From Acidobacteriaceae bacterium (lineage in GTDB: Bacteria > Acidobacteriota > Terriglobia > Terriglobales > Acidobacteriaceae), in contig PLGG01000046.1 in the NCBI GenBank assembly GCA_003138515.1, forward strand, positions 78,315 through 142,314: a DNA stretch of 64,000 bases, read 5' to 3'. The stretch's first letter is position 1. Every line of letters starts with the position of its first letter. Below are positions 52,024 to 61,736 of this stretch, one piece after another. Below the pieces are notes generated by a model. The model saw only the letters and a list, made by a program, of their open reading frames with translations. It had not been told where the DNA came from and did no database searches. The translations under genes and the position numbers were made by a program.

Positions 52024-52228
52024 GGCTCTGTCCTCTTCCCTTCCCGCGGCAATGCGACGCTCCGCTGCTCACGCGGCCCGAGTGCGGCTCCAATGTGGCC
52101 CCAACGCTGGCTCTGAACAGCTCTCCGATTCATCATAATTGCCGGGCGCTGCCCGGCCACGCACGGGGTCTGAGATGCGCACGTTCCGCCGCACACCTCC
52201 GCCCAACGCAGTCGCGTCTCAAATAAGC

Positions 52229-52262
52229 AAAAAGCCCCTCGGCGAACGCCGAAGGGCTTTTC
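52229..52262. terminator. Bidirectional rho-independent terminator
   Basis: A GC stem with A-run on the left and T-run on the right (AAAAGCCC...TCGGCG, loop, CGCCGA...GGGCTTTT) lies between ilvE and pyrD. Its symmetry lets it work on either strand; on the minus strand it would end the ilvE transcript. Confidence 0.8.
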
Positions 52263-52296
52263 GTCTTCGCTTCTAGCTAACAGCCAATGGCTGCTT

Positions 52297-53238
52297 CTAC
52301 GCCGTCACCTCTTCGCTCGCGTCCACCTTCACCGGTGTCAGCCAGCCAAACTTGTCCGGCTTCAGCCCGTTGGCGATCCCGTAAAACTCGTCCGCGATCT
52401 TCTTCGTAATCTCGCCTGGCTTCCCGTCGCCGATCACGATGCGGTCGATCGACCGGATCCCCTGCACTTCCGCGGCCGTTCCTGTAAAGAACACCTCGTC
52501 CGCGATGTACAAGAGCTCCCGCGGAATCGCCTGCTCGGTCACCGTGAAGCCCAGGTGCCGCGCGATCGTCAGCACGCTGTCGCGCGTAATCCCCGACAGC
52601 GCCGAATTCCCCAGCGGCGGCGTAAACAGCACGCCGTTGCGCACCACAAAAACATTCTCGCCCGATCCTTCGCTCACCAGGCCATTCACGTCCAGCGCGA
52701 TCCCTTCCTGGTAGCCGTTAGCATCTGCCTCCATCTTGATGAGCTGCGAGTTCATGTAATTCGCGCCCGCTTTGGCCAGTGCCGGCATCGTGTTAGGCGC
52801 CAGCCGGTTCCAGCTTGAAATGCACACATCCGCGCCGCCGTGCCCCGCGAGATATTTGCCCCACGGAAAATTCGCAATGTACACGTCGATTGGCGACCCC
52901 TTCGGGTTCACGCCGATCTCTCCGTACCCGCGCAGCGCGATCGGCCGGATGTAGCACGGCGCCACTCCGTTCGCCTCAATCGTATCCACCACTCCAGCGC
53001 ACAGCTCCTCCAGCGTGAACGGAATCTCCATCCGGTAGATCTTGGCCGAATCCAGCAGTCGCTGCATGTGCTCCGGCAGCCGGAAAACCGCCGACCCCTG
53101 CGGCTGCCCGTAGCAGCGCACTCCCTCGAACACGCTCGAACCGTAGTGAATCACGTGGCTCATCACGTGAATCTTGGCTTGATCCCAGTCAATCAGGTTC
53201 CCGTTGCGCCAGATCTTCTCAGTCGTTTGTATTGGCAT
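52297..53238 (-). CDS. ilvE: Branched-chain amino acid aminotransferase
   Basis: A 313-residue class IV PLP aminotransferase. HYGSSVFEGVRCYG, the Arg in IRPIALRGYGEIG, the PLP Lys in MNSQLIKMEADANGY near residue 165, EGIALDVNGLVSEGSGENVF and the C-terminal DEVFFTGTAAEVQGI all match IlvE. It interconverts Leu, Ile and Val with their keto acids. ATG 53238 is a standard start with downstream sequence starting MPIQTTEKIW. Confidence 0.95.
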   Translation of the reverse strand: MPIQTTEKIWRNGNLIDWDQAKIHVMSHVIHYGSSVFEGVRCYGQPQGSAVFRLPEHMQRLLDSAKIYRMEIPFTLEELCAGVVDTIEANGVAPCYIRPIALRGYGEIGVNPKGSPIDVYIANFPWGKYLAGHGGADVCISSWNRLAPNTMPALAKAGANYMNSQLIKMEADANGYQEGIALDVNGLVSEGSGENVFVVRNGVLFTPPLGNSALSGITRDSVLTIARHLGFTVTEQAIPRELLYIADEVFFTGTAAEVQGIRSIDRIVIGDGKPGEITKKIADEFYGIANGLKPDKFGWLTPVKVDASEEVTA

Positions 53239-53489
53239 GGGGATTTAGGTGCTCCTCCGTTTCAAGAACTCGCGCACTTCTTACAAGGTTGTCATGATTT
53301 GCCCTTTGAAAGCAAGCACCCGCCAGATAATTTCTGACTCTGGTTAATTCCTAACAACCCCCAACTCTATTCCCCGGGCGCGGTCCCCATTGGACGGACT
53401 TTACCTGCAAATGTCGGTTTCCTGTGTCGCAACCCGTCTCATGAACGATACAATCCAGTGACTCGGTACCGAGAAGGAGATTCCCGTAT

Positions 53490-54740
53490 ATGAGCAAGTT
53501 GGGGCGGAGTATTGTCGTGTTCTGCGCAATGACAGTTTTGCTGGCGGGCTGCAAGCCGTCTCAAAGTGCGACGGCCCCTGTGGCCGAGGGTGGTAGCTCT
53601 GGCGCGCAAACCGGCGGCAAGCCCGGCACTCCGACTTACGTCTCCGCCTCGCCGCTGCCCAATCAATTCACGACGGCCACCATCACTGATCCATCCTTGA
53701 ACAACATGCCCTCGGCAACCCTGACCATCCCCGCCGGGTGGAAGCTGCAAGGCATCACCATGATCAGCGCTTGCACGTTTTCGCCGTGGCCCGTCTTCCG
53801 AGCCTACTCGCCCGATGCATTAATGCAGATGCGCATCGAGCCGGTGATCGGCTGGCAGTGGCACCCCAACGTGAGAGCCACCTTTAACGCCGGCTGTGCC
53901 AATCTCTCCGGTGCGGTTTCGGCGGCCGCCCTCCTGCAGTATTACCTCGGATCCATCCAGGGCGGTGTGCACGTCGTGGGGCCGATGACAGTGCCGTCGG
54001 CGTATTCGCAGTGGGCGCAGGCGCAGGCCGCGCAGAAGAATCAGCTTTACAGCAATGCGCCACCGGCCATGCGGAACAACAATACGGCCGACACGGCGGC
54101 GCTGCGGATTGAAGTGGTGAATGGGTCGTTCGTGGTGGAGGAGCGGCTGCGAACCGTTGTGGAGTGCTCGGTGAGTACCAATGCGAGCAGCCCCGGGGGA
54201 ACATGCTGGGCCAGGGTCGATGTTCTCTCAGCGCCCCAGGGCCGGCTCGACGCGTTGGTGCAGTTGGTAGACACGAACAACCTGCCCCACGGCGTGAACT
54301 CACCGCAGTGGACGCAGGCAGCCCTGCAACGCCAACAGCAGCAGGCCCGGCAGGCGGAGATTAATTTGACAGCTCAGGAACAACGGGAGAGCCAGATGAT
54401 CTATCAGCAGTTCCAACAGATCATACAGCGCTCGGCGGCCGAGCACCAGGCCTTCATGCAGCAGCAGGAGTCGCAGTTCGAAAGCGCGATGAACAACGCT
54501 AACGCGTCGATGAATGCGCAAAGCACGGCTGCCTCCGACTGGGTGGACTACTCGCTGGACCAGGAAACCGTGATGAACCCCGACGGAAGCACCACCAAGG
54601 TTTCCGCCGGCTTTTCGCAGACCTGGACCAACGGGACTCAGTGGTACCAGACCGACGTTCCGAACTCCAATCCGAACGGCGTCCTCGGCGGAAACTGGTC
54701 GCCAACCACGCAGGTCCACGGCAACGGGACGCCGGAATGA
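53490..54740 (+). CDS. Exported lipoprotein of unknown function
   Basis: A 416-residue lipoprotein: the signal IVVFCAMTVLLAGCKPSQ places the lipidated Cys at about residue 21. A beta-rich domain with LTIPAGWKLQGITMISACTF is followed by a Gln-rich helical segment (RQQQQARQAEINLTAQEQRE, YQQFQQIIQRSAAEHQAF) and a short C-terminal domain. AGAAGGAG lies upstream of ATG 53490. Similar lipoproteins occur in acidobacteria but the role is unknown. Confidence 0.75.
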   Translation: MSKLGRSIVVFCAMTVLLAGCKPSQSATAPVAEGGSSGAQTGGKPGTPTYVSASPLPNQFTTATITDPSLNNMPSATLTIPAGWKLQGITMISACTFSPWPVFRAYSPDALMQMRIEPVIGWQWHPNVRATFNAGCANLSGAVSAAALLQYYLGSIQGGVHVVGPMTVPSAYSQWAQAQAAQKNQLYSNAPPAMRNNNTADTAALRIEVVNGSFVVEERLRTVVECSVSTNASSPGGTCWARVDVLSAPQGRLDALVQLVDTNNLPHGVNSPQWTQAALQRQQQQARQAEINLTAQEQRESQMIYQQFQQIIQRSAAEHQAFMQQQESQFESAMNNANASMNAQSTAASDWVDYSLDQETVMNPDGSTTKVSAGFSQTWTNGTQWYQTDVPNSNPNGVLGGNWSPTTQVHGNGTPE

Positions 54741-54890
54741 GTTTCTGGCGAAGGATCGAGTCTTTCGCCGGGCGCGCCAATCCTTCGGCTTTCTTGATGG
54801 CCTCCAATCATGCGGTCGCCTTCTACTCGTTCGCCGCGCCAGGGCAACTCCGGGCCTTTTGACCAATCTTCAAATCGGGAGATCAATCGG

Positions 54891-55211
54891 ATGTTCGAGA
54901 TCTTCAAAGTTTGCTGGGACGTTGTCGTCCTGCGTCATTACTCACGCCAGGGAATGAAACTGTCCGCCGGCGACTATATTGTCGCTATAGGATTCGTGGT
55001 TTTCCTCTACGGCACTGCGGTGGCCGCCGCCGTTCTTTACCAAAATCATCCGCAGTACAAATGGGTGCTCATTGCGACCGTTGCGATCGACGGAATTGTC
55101 GCCATCGCGATGTTCGTGTGGGAAATCAAATGGTGGATGAAGCATCGTGCTGCCGCACTGGCCGCCCGTTCCGCGCAACCATCCGCGCAAAGTAATCAGC
55201 CCGGACAGTAA
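54891..55211 (+). CDS. Small membrane protein, two predicted helices
   Basis: A 106-residue protein from ATG 54891. Two hydrophobic segments are clear (YIVAIGFVVFLYGTAVAAAVLY and WVLIATVAIDGIVAIAMFVW), with a basic cytoplasmic-type loop and a Ser/Gln/Ala-rich tail. No motif for function is seen. It is followed within 25 bases by another small membrane protein, so the two probably form an operon. Confidence 0.65.
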   Translation: MFEIFKVCWDVVVLRHYSRQGMKLSAGDYIVAIGFVVFLYGTAVAAAVLYQNHPQYKWVLIATVAIDGIVAIAMFVWEIKWWMKHRAAALAARSAQPSAQSNQPGQ

Positions 55212-55235
55212 TCGTCACCAGAAAGCGTATTGAAT

Positions 55236-55550
55236 ATGTATTGGCTCGGATTCGTCGTGCTAATCGTCTGCATGGCTGTCGCCGGTATCCGCAAAGCGCA
55301 GCAGGCCGACACGTGGAGCTGGTCGAAATTCGCCTTGACGCTCGGCTTCCTGGCGCTCTTGGGCGCCATCGTTACGGCGCCCGTCCTGCTGATGAACCCG
55401 AACGGCCCTCATTTCTTGTCCGTCTACATCGCGGCCTGGATCGTCGGTCTGGGCCTACTTGCCGGTTTCATCATCCAGGCGCGCCGCTGGAAACTTCCCG
55501 ACAGCCGAACCTCACTCGAAGCCAACCGTAATCAACCGCCGCCACGCTAG
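55236..55550 (+). CDS. Small membrane protein, three predicted helices
   Basis: A 104-residue protein with three hydrophobic segments (YWLGFVVLIVCMAVAGI, ALTLGFLALLGAIVTAPVLL and FLSVYIAAWIVGLGLLAGFI) and a basic tail. ATG 55236 is preferred to TTG 55230. The neighbouring two-helix protein is probably its partner. Function unknown. Confidence 0.65.
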   Translation: MYWLGFVVLIVCMAVAGIRKAQQADTWSWSKFALTLGFLALLGAIVTAPVLLMNPNGPHFLSVYIAAWIVGLGLLAGFIIQARRWKLPDSRTSLEANRNQPPPR

Positions 55551-55757
55551 TATTTCTGGGCGCCGTGGCAGACGCTCACTCTGGGATGGGTCGCAGCGTG
55601 GGCCACGCACTTCGCCTAGCCGGCCTCTGACGCTGCCGAACCTGCGTGCCAGGAATCGCGTTCCATAAGCCGAATTGAACTTCGTCTTGCCGGCGTCGCA
55701 ACCCAACACCCTCCGTACACCACAAGTCGTCAGACCACCCGCGATAACAACCGCAGG

Positions 55758-56321
55758 CTACTTTGAAATCGCGCCAACAAGATTGAGGTCGATCGCGACA
55801 TCGTTATCCGCTTTCCAAACCATAAAGCTTGGATTCTTGAGTCCCCATTGGACGTAAGGCACCACAAAATGGGCCTTTGCAGTTGCGCTGGCGCCATCGA
55901 GATGTACCAGCATGGGGACGGTGATTTCATGAGGTGCGCCCAGCAGGGTAAAGATTCCGGTTACCTGGATGGTCGAGTCGCCTGAAGGGGCGATGGCGCC
56001 GGTATAGGTCTTCGGCTCAAACGAAACTGTTGTGTGCTGTTCGACCTCAAGGATGTCCCTGTACATCTTCTTGTCACGACTGTCATTGCCGGTCTTGCCG
56101 CTGCCGGCGAGGACAACGACCGAGCCAGACATCCTGGGAGCGCTGCGGTCAAACTCAATCGATCCGGATTGGACGTGAAAAGTGCCGTTAACGAGCTCGT
56201 GGGTTGTATTCAGCGTCATGTTCACCCCGCTGGCGTCGGGATTTACGACGAAGGTCTGATGCTGGGCGAGCGCGGCTGGAGCGAGTAGGCCAGCGAGGGC
56301 GAAGGCTGCGAAGAATTTCAT
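55758..56321 (-). CDS. YceI-family periplasmic protein
   Basis: A 187-residue protein with a signal peptide (FFAAFALAGLLAPAALA, cleavage after AQH). The rest is the YceI lipocalin-like beta barrel (LVNGTFHVQSGSIEFDRSAP, DILEVEQHTTVSFEPKTYTG, VTGIFTLLGAPHEITVPMLV), which binds polyisoprenoid or other amphiphilic molecules. It contains ALAQHQTFVVNPDAS at the mature N-terminus. Transcription may begin in the 70-base gap to the FAD oxidoreductase gene. Confidence 0.9.
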   Translation of the reverse strand: MKFFAAFALAGLLAPAALAQHQTFVVNPDASGVNMTLNTTHELVNGTFHVQSGSIEFDRSAPRMSGSVVVLAGSGKTGNDSRDKKMYRDILEVEQHTTVSFEPKTYTGAIAPSGDSTIQVTGIFTLLGAPHEITVPMLVHLDGASATAKAHFVVPYVQWGLKNPSFMVWKADNDVAIDLNLVGAISK

Positions 56322-56392
56322 TGCATCTCTCCTGGGGGATGACTACACAGAGTTACCGGGGCGTAGAGTTGTGGCATTTCGCATGTTCGGAT

Positions 56393-57580
56393 TTAGCTGG
56401 CGACTGCAGCCTGAGCGACAGAGGCGTGCTGGGCCACGCGTGTCAGTCTCGCCGTCACGCGCATCACACCGGGCCAGACCCTGAGGCAAAACGGTAATGC
56501 AACGCGTGCGAGTGCGTTGTTCAAGCCATCGGCGGCAAACTCGGCAAGGCGCATTTGGGCCAGCAGTGCGGACCGCAGTTTAGCCTGGAAGACCGGTGCC
56601 GGCTCCGCTGCAAGATAGGCGGCGACGGCACAACGGGCGGTATGCAGCGCGATGGATATGCCATCTCCGGTGAACGAGGGGATCACAGCTGCCTGATCCC
56701 CGATGCAGTAGAGCCCATTCTCCGTTGTGCGGCGGATGTAACCGTAAGGGATATGAGTGATGGCGATCGGCTTGGCCAGCAACGGCTCCGCACCGGCAAG
56801 CCTCATAGCGAGGTGTGGACAGTCCTGCTGCATCTTCGCCAGGAAATTCTCCCAGCGATTGCCCACACGTGCCAGATGCCGCTGTTGCACCACCCAGCAG
56901 AGGTTTGCAATTCCGCCTTCAACCGGCTGGATTCCACCATAGCCTCCGGGGAAGAGCATTAGCTCAGACGCGCGCGCCAACTCGGCGGCCTGCGCGCGCG
57001 CCAGGCGAAAATACATCTTAAACGCGACCCATCGCTCCGGATCCTCGGGACGCTTGTAACCGCGGAGATCGTGCTTTCCTGTCGCGAGAAAAACCGTTGG
57101 CGCTTCATACGTGGTGCCGTCGTCGAGCGTAGCTTGCCACGCGTTGCTTGCCGTGCGACCCAGCGCCTGCACACTACGGCCGCGCTCCACACTTACTCCC
57201 GCGGCGATAGCCTCGGCGATGAGCGCTGTATCCAGCGCCTTGCGCGTGAGCGATGCCGCGGGAAATGGCAACGGAGCCTCCGCTGCGCGCCTGGCTGCGG
57301 CCAGGCGAACATAGTCGATCGGCACCGCGCCAAGCGATGCCACGTCAATCCCAAGCGCGTGCAGGTCCTCAAGGGCCTCACCGCTTAGGAACTCTCCGCA
57401 GACCTTGTGGCGCGGTGTGGGCTCGCGTTCGATCAGCGTAACGCCTCGTCCCTTGCGGGCGAGCGCGATCGAAGCGGCACAGCCTGCCACACCACCACCG
57501 ATGATGAGAACTTCGTCGTGCAACGGAATCCGATTCAGATTGGACGTTCTAACTGGAATCTCCTTTTTCGGATCCGGCAC
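56393..57580 (-). CDS. FAD-dependent oxidoreductase, geranylgeranyl-reductase-like
   Basis: A 395-residue group A flavoprotein. The FAD motif is VLIIGGGVAGCAASIALA near residue 25, followed by the second contact VTLIEREPTPRHKVCGEFLSG. The third contact is in GLYCIGDQAAVIPSFTGDGI near 290. This subgroup often sits beside type III polyketide synthases. Here the divergent neighbour is a decayed start of such a synthase (57940 onward). GTG 57580 is the only in-frame start before the Rossmann strand. Substrate unknown. Confidence 0.85.
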   Translation of the reverse strand: MPDPKKEIPVRTSNLNRIPLHDEVLIIGGGVAGCAASIALARKGRGVTLIEREPTPRHKVCGEFLSGEALEDLHALGIDVASLGAVPIDYVRLAAARRAAEAPLPFPAASLTRKALDTALIAEAIAAGVSVERGRSVQALGRTASNAWQATLDDGTTYEAPTVFLATGKHDLRGYKRPEDPERWVAFKMYFRLARAQAAELARASELMLFPGGYGGIQPVEGGIANLCWVVQQRHLARVGNRWENFLAKMQQDCPHLAMRLAGAEPLLAKPIAITHIPYGYIRRTTENGLYCIGDQAAVIPSFTGDGISIALHTARCAVAAYLAAEPAPVFQAKLRSALLAQMRLAEFAADGLNNALARVALPFCLRVWPGVMRVTARLTRVAQHASVAQAAVAS

Positions 57581-57939
57581 GCTGAATTGTACCGCTCCTG
57601 ATCGCTGCTACATGCCGAATGCTTCATCATGACGAATGCTTCATTTGGATAGCGGTGCAATTCAAAATCCAAACCACGGGCGCATGTGTTTGACGGGGCG
57701 TAGGAGTGAATTGTGAGCCATAGCCTGCTCTGCCCGATCTTTGTGTCAGCGAGATTGTTCGTGGTGCGCTGGTAACTGCGCCAAAATTGCCAATCGGATC
57801 ATTGATTGGCCTGAAACATCTCCGCCAATGGGAAAGTCGACTGTCGCCGGATCGTCGCCTCTTCGTGGTCCAGCTTCCCCAGGACACACACGCGACGTCT
57901 AACCCTATGATACGAGCTGAGGACCTATCGCGCGTGACT
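57581..57939. other. Intergenic region without a supported gene
   Basis: This holds the divergent promoters of the FAD oxidoreductase and the decayed polyketide synthase. An inverted pair of TGCTTCAT-like bases near 57620-57645 is visible. No RNA or gene can be supported. Confidence 0.4.
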
Positions 57940-58050
57940 ATGGCTTACCTGAACCGCATCGCCACTGCCGTACCCGAGTGCGATGTGCATGACGCATTCA
58001 TCGTCTTCGTCGGGCAGATGCTCCCAGACCCGCGACAGCAGGCGCGGCCG
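57940..58050 (+). pseudogene. Decayed N-terminus of a type III polyketide synthase
   Basis: From ATG 57940 the frame reads MAYLNRIATAVPECDVHDAF, then IVFVGQMLPDPRQQ. This is how bacterial type III polyketide synthases (chalcone-synthase family) begin. After that the sequence loses similarity, and the frame closes at 58080. The catalytic Cys, His and Asn regions are absent. The FAD oxidoreductase next to it belongs to a family usually found with such synthases. I infer deletion of most of the gene; the match is from memory of the family, not an alignment. Confidence 0.45.
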
Positions 58051-58156
58051 GGACGTTTGTGTTTGGGGCGCTGGATGTGAGACGCACATTCTTGTTGTCG
58101 GCCATTTGCCGCACAATTACCATTTCATACGGCTGATCGTTAGAACGAGGCATTGG

Positions 58157-58936
58157 ATGGAGCCAAGCAAATTCATTTTGGCCGCGTTTTTCACAATAAC
58201 GTTGGCCACAGCAGCGCCGGCAGAACCAATTCCAGTGACACATATCCAACTCCCCCGGCGCGCGTCTATGGTGGCGCGCTCCGAGGCCGGAAAGATCATC
58301 GCCCGGGCTGAGTTTACTGAGACCGTGCAAGGCGATGAAGTGACGATGCGCCTGACCTATCGCTTTGTGGACGGGTCGATTGATGATGAGACCACGACGT
58401 ACACGCAGCAGGGCACGTTTCGGCTCGTGCGCAACCATCACATACAGAACGGGCCATTCTTTGCGATGCCCGTCGACCTTACGGTGGAAGCCGCTACCGG
58501 CATGGCGACCAGCCGCACAACGGACAAGGATGGCAAGATACACGTCGAGAGCGCGCACATCGACCTGCCGGATGACCTGGCGAATGGGATCGTTGGAACG
58601 TTGCTTGTGAATGTGCCGCCCAATACGGCGCCGTTTCGGATGGGTATACTCGCGCCAGTCTTCGGGGGGCGATTGATTCGGATCGTGATCTCGCCGGAGG
58701 GCGAGCAGCCGTTTCACAAGTCAGGACAGACCCTTAAAGCGACGGTGTTTCGCATCCATCCGGAGTTGGGTGGCATCCTGGGCATGCTTGCGACGCTGTT
58801 CGGCGTTCAGCCGAAAGATGTGATGGTGTGGGTCCTCGAGGGCGACAAGCCCGCAGTGATGAGGGTAGTTGGACAGATGAGTGGCTTCGGTCCTGTGGTC
58901 AGCTCGGAGCTGGAGGGGACCAGTTTCGGGAAATAG
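58157..58936 (+). CDS. Exported protein of unknown function
   Basis: A 259-residue protein with a signal peptide (FILAAFFTITLATAAPAEP), starting at ATG 58157. The mature part looks beta-rich (GDEVTMRLTYRFVDGSIDDE, TYTQQGTFRLVRNHHIQNGP) and has no Cys or catalytic motif. Several residues around VMVWVLEGDKPAVMRVVGQM suggest a final beta sheet, as in outer-membrane or periplasmic lipid-binding proteins. Family not recognised. Confidence 0.7.
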   Translation: MEPSKFILAAFFTITLATAAPAEPIPVTHIQLPRRASMVARSEAGKIIARAEFTETVQGDEVTMRLTYRFVDGSIDDETTTYTQQGTFRLVRNHHIQNGPFFAMPVDLTVEAATGMATSRTTDKDGKIHVESAHIDLPDDLANGIVGTLLVNVPPNTAPFRMGILAPVFGGRLIRIVISPEGEQPFHKSGQTLKATVFRIHPELGGILGMLATLFGVQPKDVMVWVLEGDKPAVMRVVGQMSGFGPVVSSELEGTSFGK

Positions 58937-59030
58937 GACATTTTTTTTGAAGCCACATCTCAAAAGCGAGAGGTGTATCGCTCGCGTTGATGACGATCCC
59001 CTGAAAATCTCATGGCCTGCTGGCCGAACC

Positions 59031-59666
59031 TCACGCACGACGCGTGGTGAGCTCGCGCCAGTTGAGCCCGAGGTCGACGAGAAGCAGCGAAGCCAGCGTA
59101 AAGGCGATTACGCCGACGGCGGCAAAGGTGTCGCCAAGATGGCTCCAGTAGCGCGGCCACAGATTGAGCACGCGGCTGGAAACGAAGGTAAACGTCACCG
59201 CGTAGGAACGGGCCATCCACTGGCGATGCACGACGATCTGGCGGTTGCGCGCGGTCATAAAGGCTGCGGTAGTGCAGACGATCCAGGCGCCAGCCTGCAT
59301 TGCAGTTCCGGGCAAGCCGGGCCGGCCGTTGGCGAGAGCGATCCCGGTAAACGCGCCGATAAACACGCAGCCAACATAGACGCGGCCGAGGACGCGATGC
59401 AGTTTCAAGTGGCGCTCGCGAAAGCGCGTCCAGAACTGTATCGGGCCAGCCACGAGAGCGATCACTCCGGCCAGCACATGCGGGATCAGGAGTTGGCGGT
59501 CCGCGATGACCTGCAGACGGTACGCGTGGTACATGGGATAGTCGGCGACGAGAAGTACTTCTGAAGTGATAAAGACAAAGAACGCCGTGAGACCCAGCGA
59601 AATCCAGAGAACGGTTTTGAATCGGGAACGGGTGGAACTGGGCGCGAGCTGCGTGGTTGTTGCCAT
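59031..59666 (-). CDS. Multi-spanning membrane protein (DUF2306-like)
   Basis: A 211-residue membrane protein with about six hydrophobic segments. LLIPHVLAGVIALVAGPIQF followed by RFRERHLKLHRVLGRVYVG and RNRQIVVHRQWMARSYAVTF is the pattern of DUF2306 proteins, whose paired His residues may bind haem or metal. ATG 59666 is preceded by AAGGAGAG; a longer frame to 59762 is not needed. Function unknown. Confidence 0.85.
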   Translation of the reverse strand: MATTTQLAPSSTRSRFKTVLWISLGLTAFFVFITSEVLLVADYPMYHAYRLQVIADRQLLIPHVLAGVIALVAGPIQFWTRFRERHLKLHRVLGRVYVGCVFIGAFTGIALANGRPGLPGTAMQAGAWIVCTTAAFMTARNRQIVVHRQWMARSYAVTFTFVSSRVLNLWPRYWSHLGDTFAAVGVIAFTLASLLLVDLGLNWRELTTRRA

Positions 59667-59931
59667 TACTCTCCTTCGGGAGGGATGAAGGGCTTGAGGT
59701 GTGCCGCTAGTGTAAGAGACGCGAAGAACCCCATTCTGATAGCGTCTCACAGCCAGCGCCAAGTGGGCTGGTAGCCGTTAGCGGCGTCTCTGTTCCCTGT
59801 TCCCCGTTGTCCCTTTGCCCCGGTCTGGTCCGAAGACCCCGCGCCCTCAGCGAATCAAGTAGGCTCGCAAGTTGAGTGGCGCTTCGGCGGTACAATCTGA
59901 CAAGCTGGCAGCGATAGGAGTCGTAGGTGAG

Positions 59932-60342
59932 ATGTCAAAGAAGATCCGAGAGACGCGTAGCAATCCCGGGGAAATTTGGGAGGATTTGATCGTTTCGATC
60001 TTAGCGGTTAATCAGTATTCTCTAGAGAAAACCTACGCACTTCTTCCACTTCTCCGCAGAGCTGAAGTTCTTGATCCGGAGATGCTGTGCAACTTGCAGC
60101 CTGAAGAGGTCGTGGAGAGGCTCAAAACGAACGGTGTCGACCGGGGATCTTTCATGACCCTGCTCTTCGCTATGCGGCTGGTCTCCCTAGGTGTAGCCTT
60201 GCACTCAAAAGGAATTGCGTCGTGCGTAGAAGTAATCTTGAGTAATGATCCTGAAGAAATTCGCAATTTGCTCTTGCCGGTGAACGGGATCGGGCCAAAG
60301 GTCATAGGTAATTTCCTCCTGCTTCGAGGCATCAAAGACTAA
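59932..60342 (+). CDS. Helix-hairpin-helix DNA-binding protein
   Basis: A protein of 136 residues from ATG 59932 (an in-frame start at 59872 would add 20). The C-terminus LLPVNGIGPKVIGNFLLLRG is a helix-hairpin-helix with the GIGPK turn, as in HhH-GPD glycosylases. The preceding helical region resembles a shortened endonuclease III fold, but no catalytic Asp is evident after the hairpin and the protein ends there. It lies before the PLD nuclease gene on the same strand and may belong to the restriction-modification locus, for example as a repair factor. That link is inference. Confidence 0.65.
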   Translation: MSKKIRETRSNPGEIWEDLIVSILAVNQYSLEKTYALLPLLRRAEVLDPEMLCNLQPEEVVERLKTNGVDRGSFMTLLFAMRLVSLGVALHSKGIASCVEVILSNDPEEIRNLLLPVNGIGPKVIGNFLLLRGIKD

Positions 60343-60552
60343 GGCCGGGATGCCCGACCCAGTCGGCTCTTAAGGGAACTCATTCAATTAAATCCGCGTT
60401 CCACTGAAACCTGGGAACTTCCGGAAAGAGGCCGCAGCCGACCGACTCAAGACTCGCGTGGAATCAACGAAGCCAACCCCAAAGCCCAAATTGAGCTGGT
60501 AATCTGCCATCGTAGAAGGGTGGATCAGGACTAACTTCACCCGCGCCCTATA

Positions 60553-61736
60553 ATGGCTGAACTCGATTTCATCCTCCAAGCCGTCACGACCGCGAACCAC
60601 GCCAAGGCCCTCAAGGCGCGTTGCTGGCCCTGCCCAACCCAACAGAAGTCCTCGTAAGCGTTGCATTCGTTCGCGAGCCCGGCCTTAATGCGGTGGAAGC
60701 CGCGATCAAACCACTCGCCCCAATGGCCCGCTTCTTCGTCGGCATCCGAAACGACATTACTTCAATTCAGGCCGTGAAGCGTCTCTTGGCGATGAAAGTG
60801 AAGCTATATGCCGTTGACACTGGCTCCCGCAATATTCTCTTTCACCCCAAGCTTTACTTGGCCGCCAGCGCGAGCAAGGCAGCGGTCATTGTTGGCAGCG
60901 CGAACCTTACCTTCGGCGGCCTACACAATAACATTGAAGTAAGTACCCGCGTGAACCTCGACCTCACCAACGCGGCGGACAAGAAATTCCGCGATGAAGT
61001 GATGGATGCTTTCGCGGAGATGCTCAAAATCCACCCGAAGCACGTCTTTTTGATCAAAGACAACACTCATGCAGACGAGCTTTTTGAATCAGGCCGTCTC
61101 GCCGATGAGACACTGATTCCCGCTCCGTCTGCTACGAGCAGTGTAAAGAAGGGCGAGCGCGACGATCTCCGGCGCATGAAGTTGAACTTCTCCGCGCCCC
61201 CGGTCAAGGTTCGAGTTGTTAAGGGCGCCCCTGCCACAAAGCCCACGAAGCCGGCGAAGGCCGTCCCTGCTGTTCCCTTGCCCCCGGTGTCGGCTGTCAG
61301 ATATTTGGTTTGGCAGAGTAAGGCGCTTAGTGAACGTGACCTCAACATCCCGACTGGCCCAAACACGGCTGCGACTGGCTCAATGGGCCTGAAGAAAGGC
61401 GCACTCGACGACGACAAGATCGACCACCGGCACTACTTCCGAGACGAAGTTTTTGCCCATTTGACCTGGACGCCGGACCCGCCGCCGAAGAAATGGGAAC
61501 GGGCGCATGCAAACTTTGAATTGGTGGTCAAGAACCTTAATTATGGCGTGTTCAACTTGAAGCTATCCCACCTCACCGATAAAAACTCCACGAGCTACAA
61601 GCAGAAAAACTTCATGACCCAACTGCATTGGGGCGATGCCAAGCAATACGTAGCCAAGCGCGATTTGCTGGGCCGTATCCTTTACCTCTATCGCAAGGAT
61701 ACGATCCCGCCAGAATTTACGATTGAAATCGACTAG
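60553..61736 (+). CDS. PLD-family restriction endonuclease-like protein, frameshifted N-terminus
   Basis: From TTG 60621 a 371-residue protein contains ILFHPKLYLAASASKAAVIV followed by GSANLTFGGLHNNIEVS, a phospholipase-D-type HxK...N nuclease motif as in BfiI/NgoFVII-like restriction enzymes. A Pro/Lys linker near 200-215 precedes a C-terminal domain. In another frame, ATG 60553 gives MAELDFILQAVTTANHAKAL-KA, which would join smoothly to LLALPNPTEVL if two bases (CG, 60619-60620) were removed. So the N-terminus is probably frameshifted, or TTG 60621 is the true start. It overlaps the methyltransferase gene tail-to-tail by 4 bases. Confidence 0.72.
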
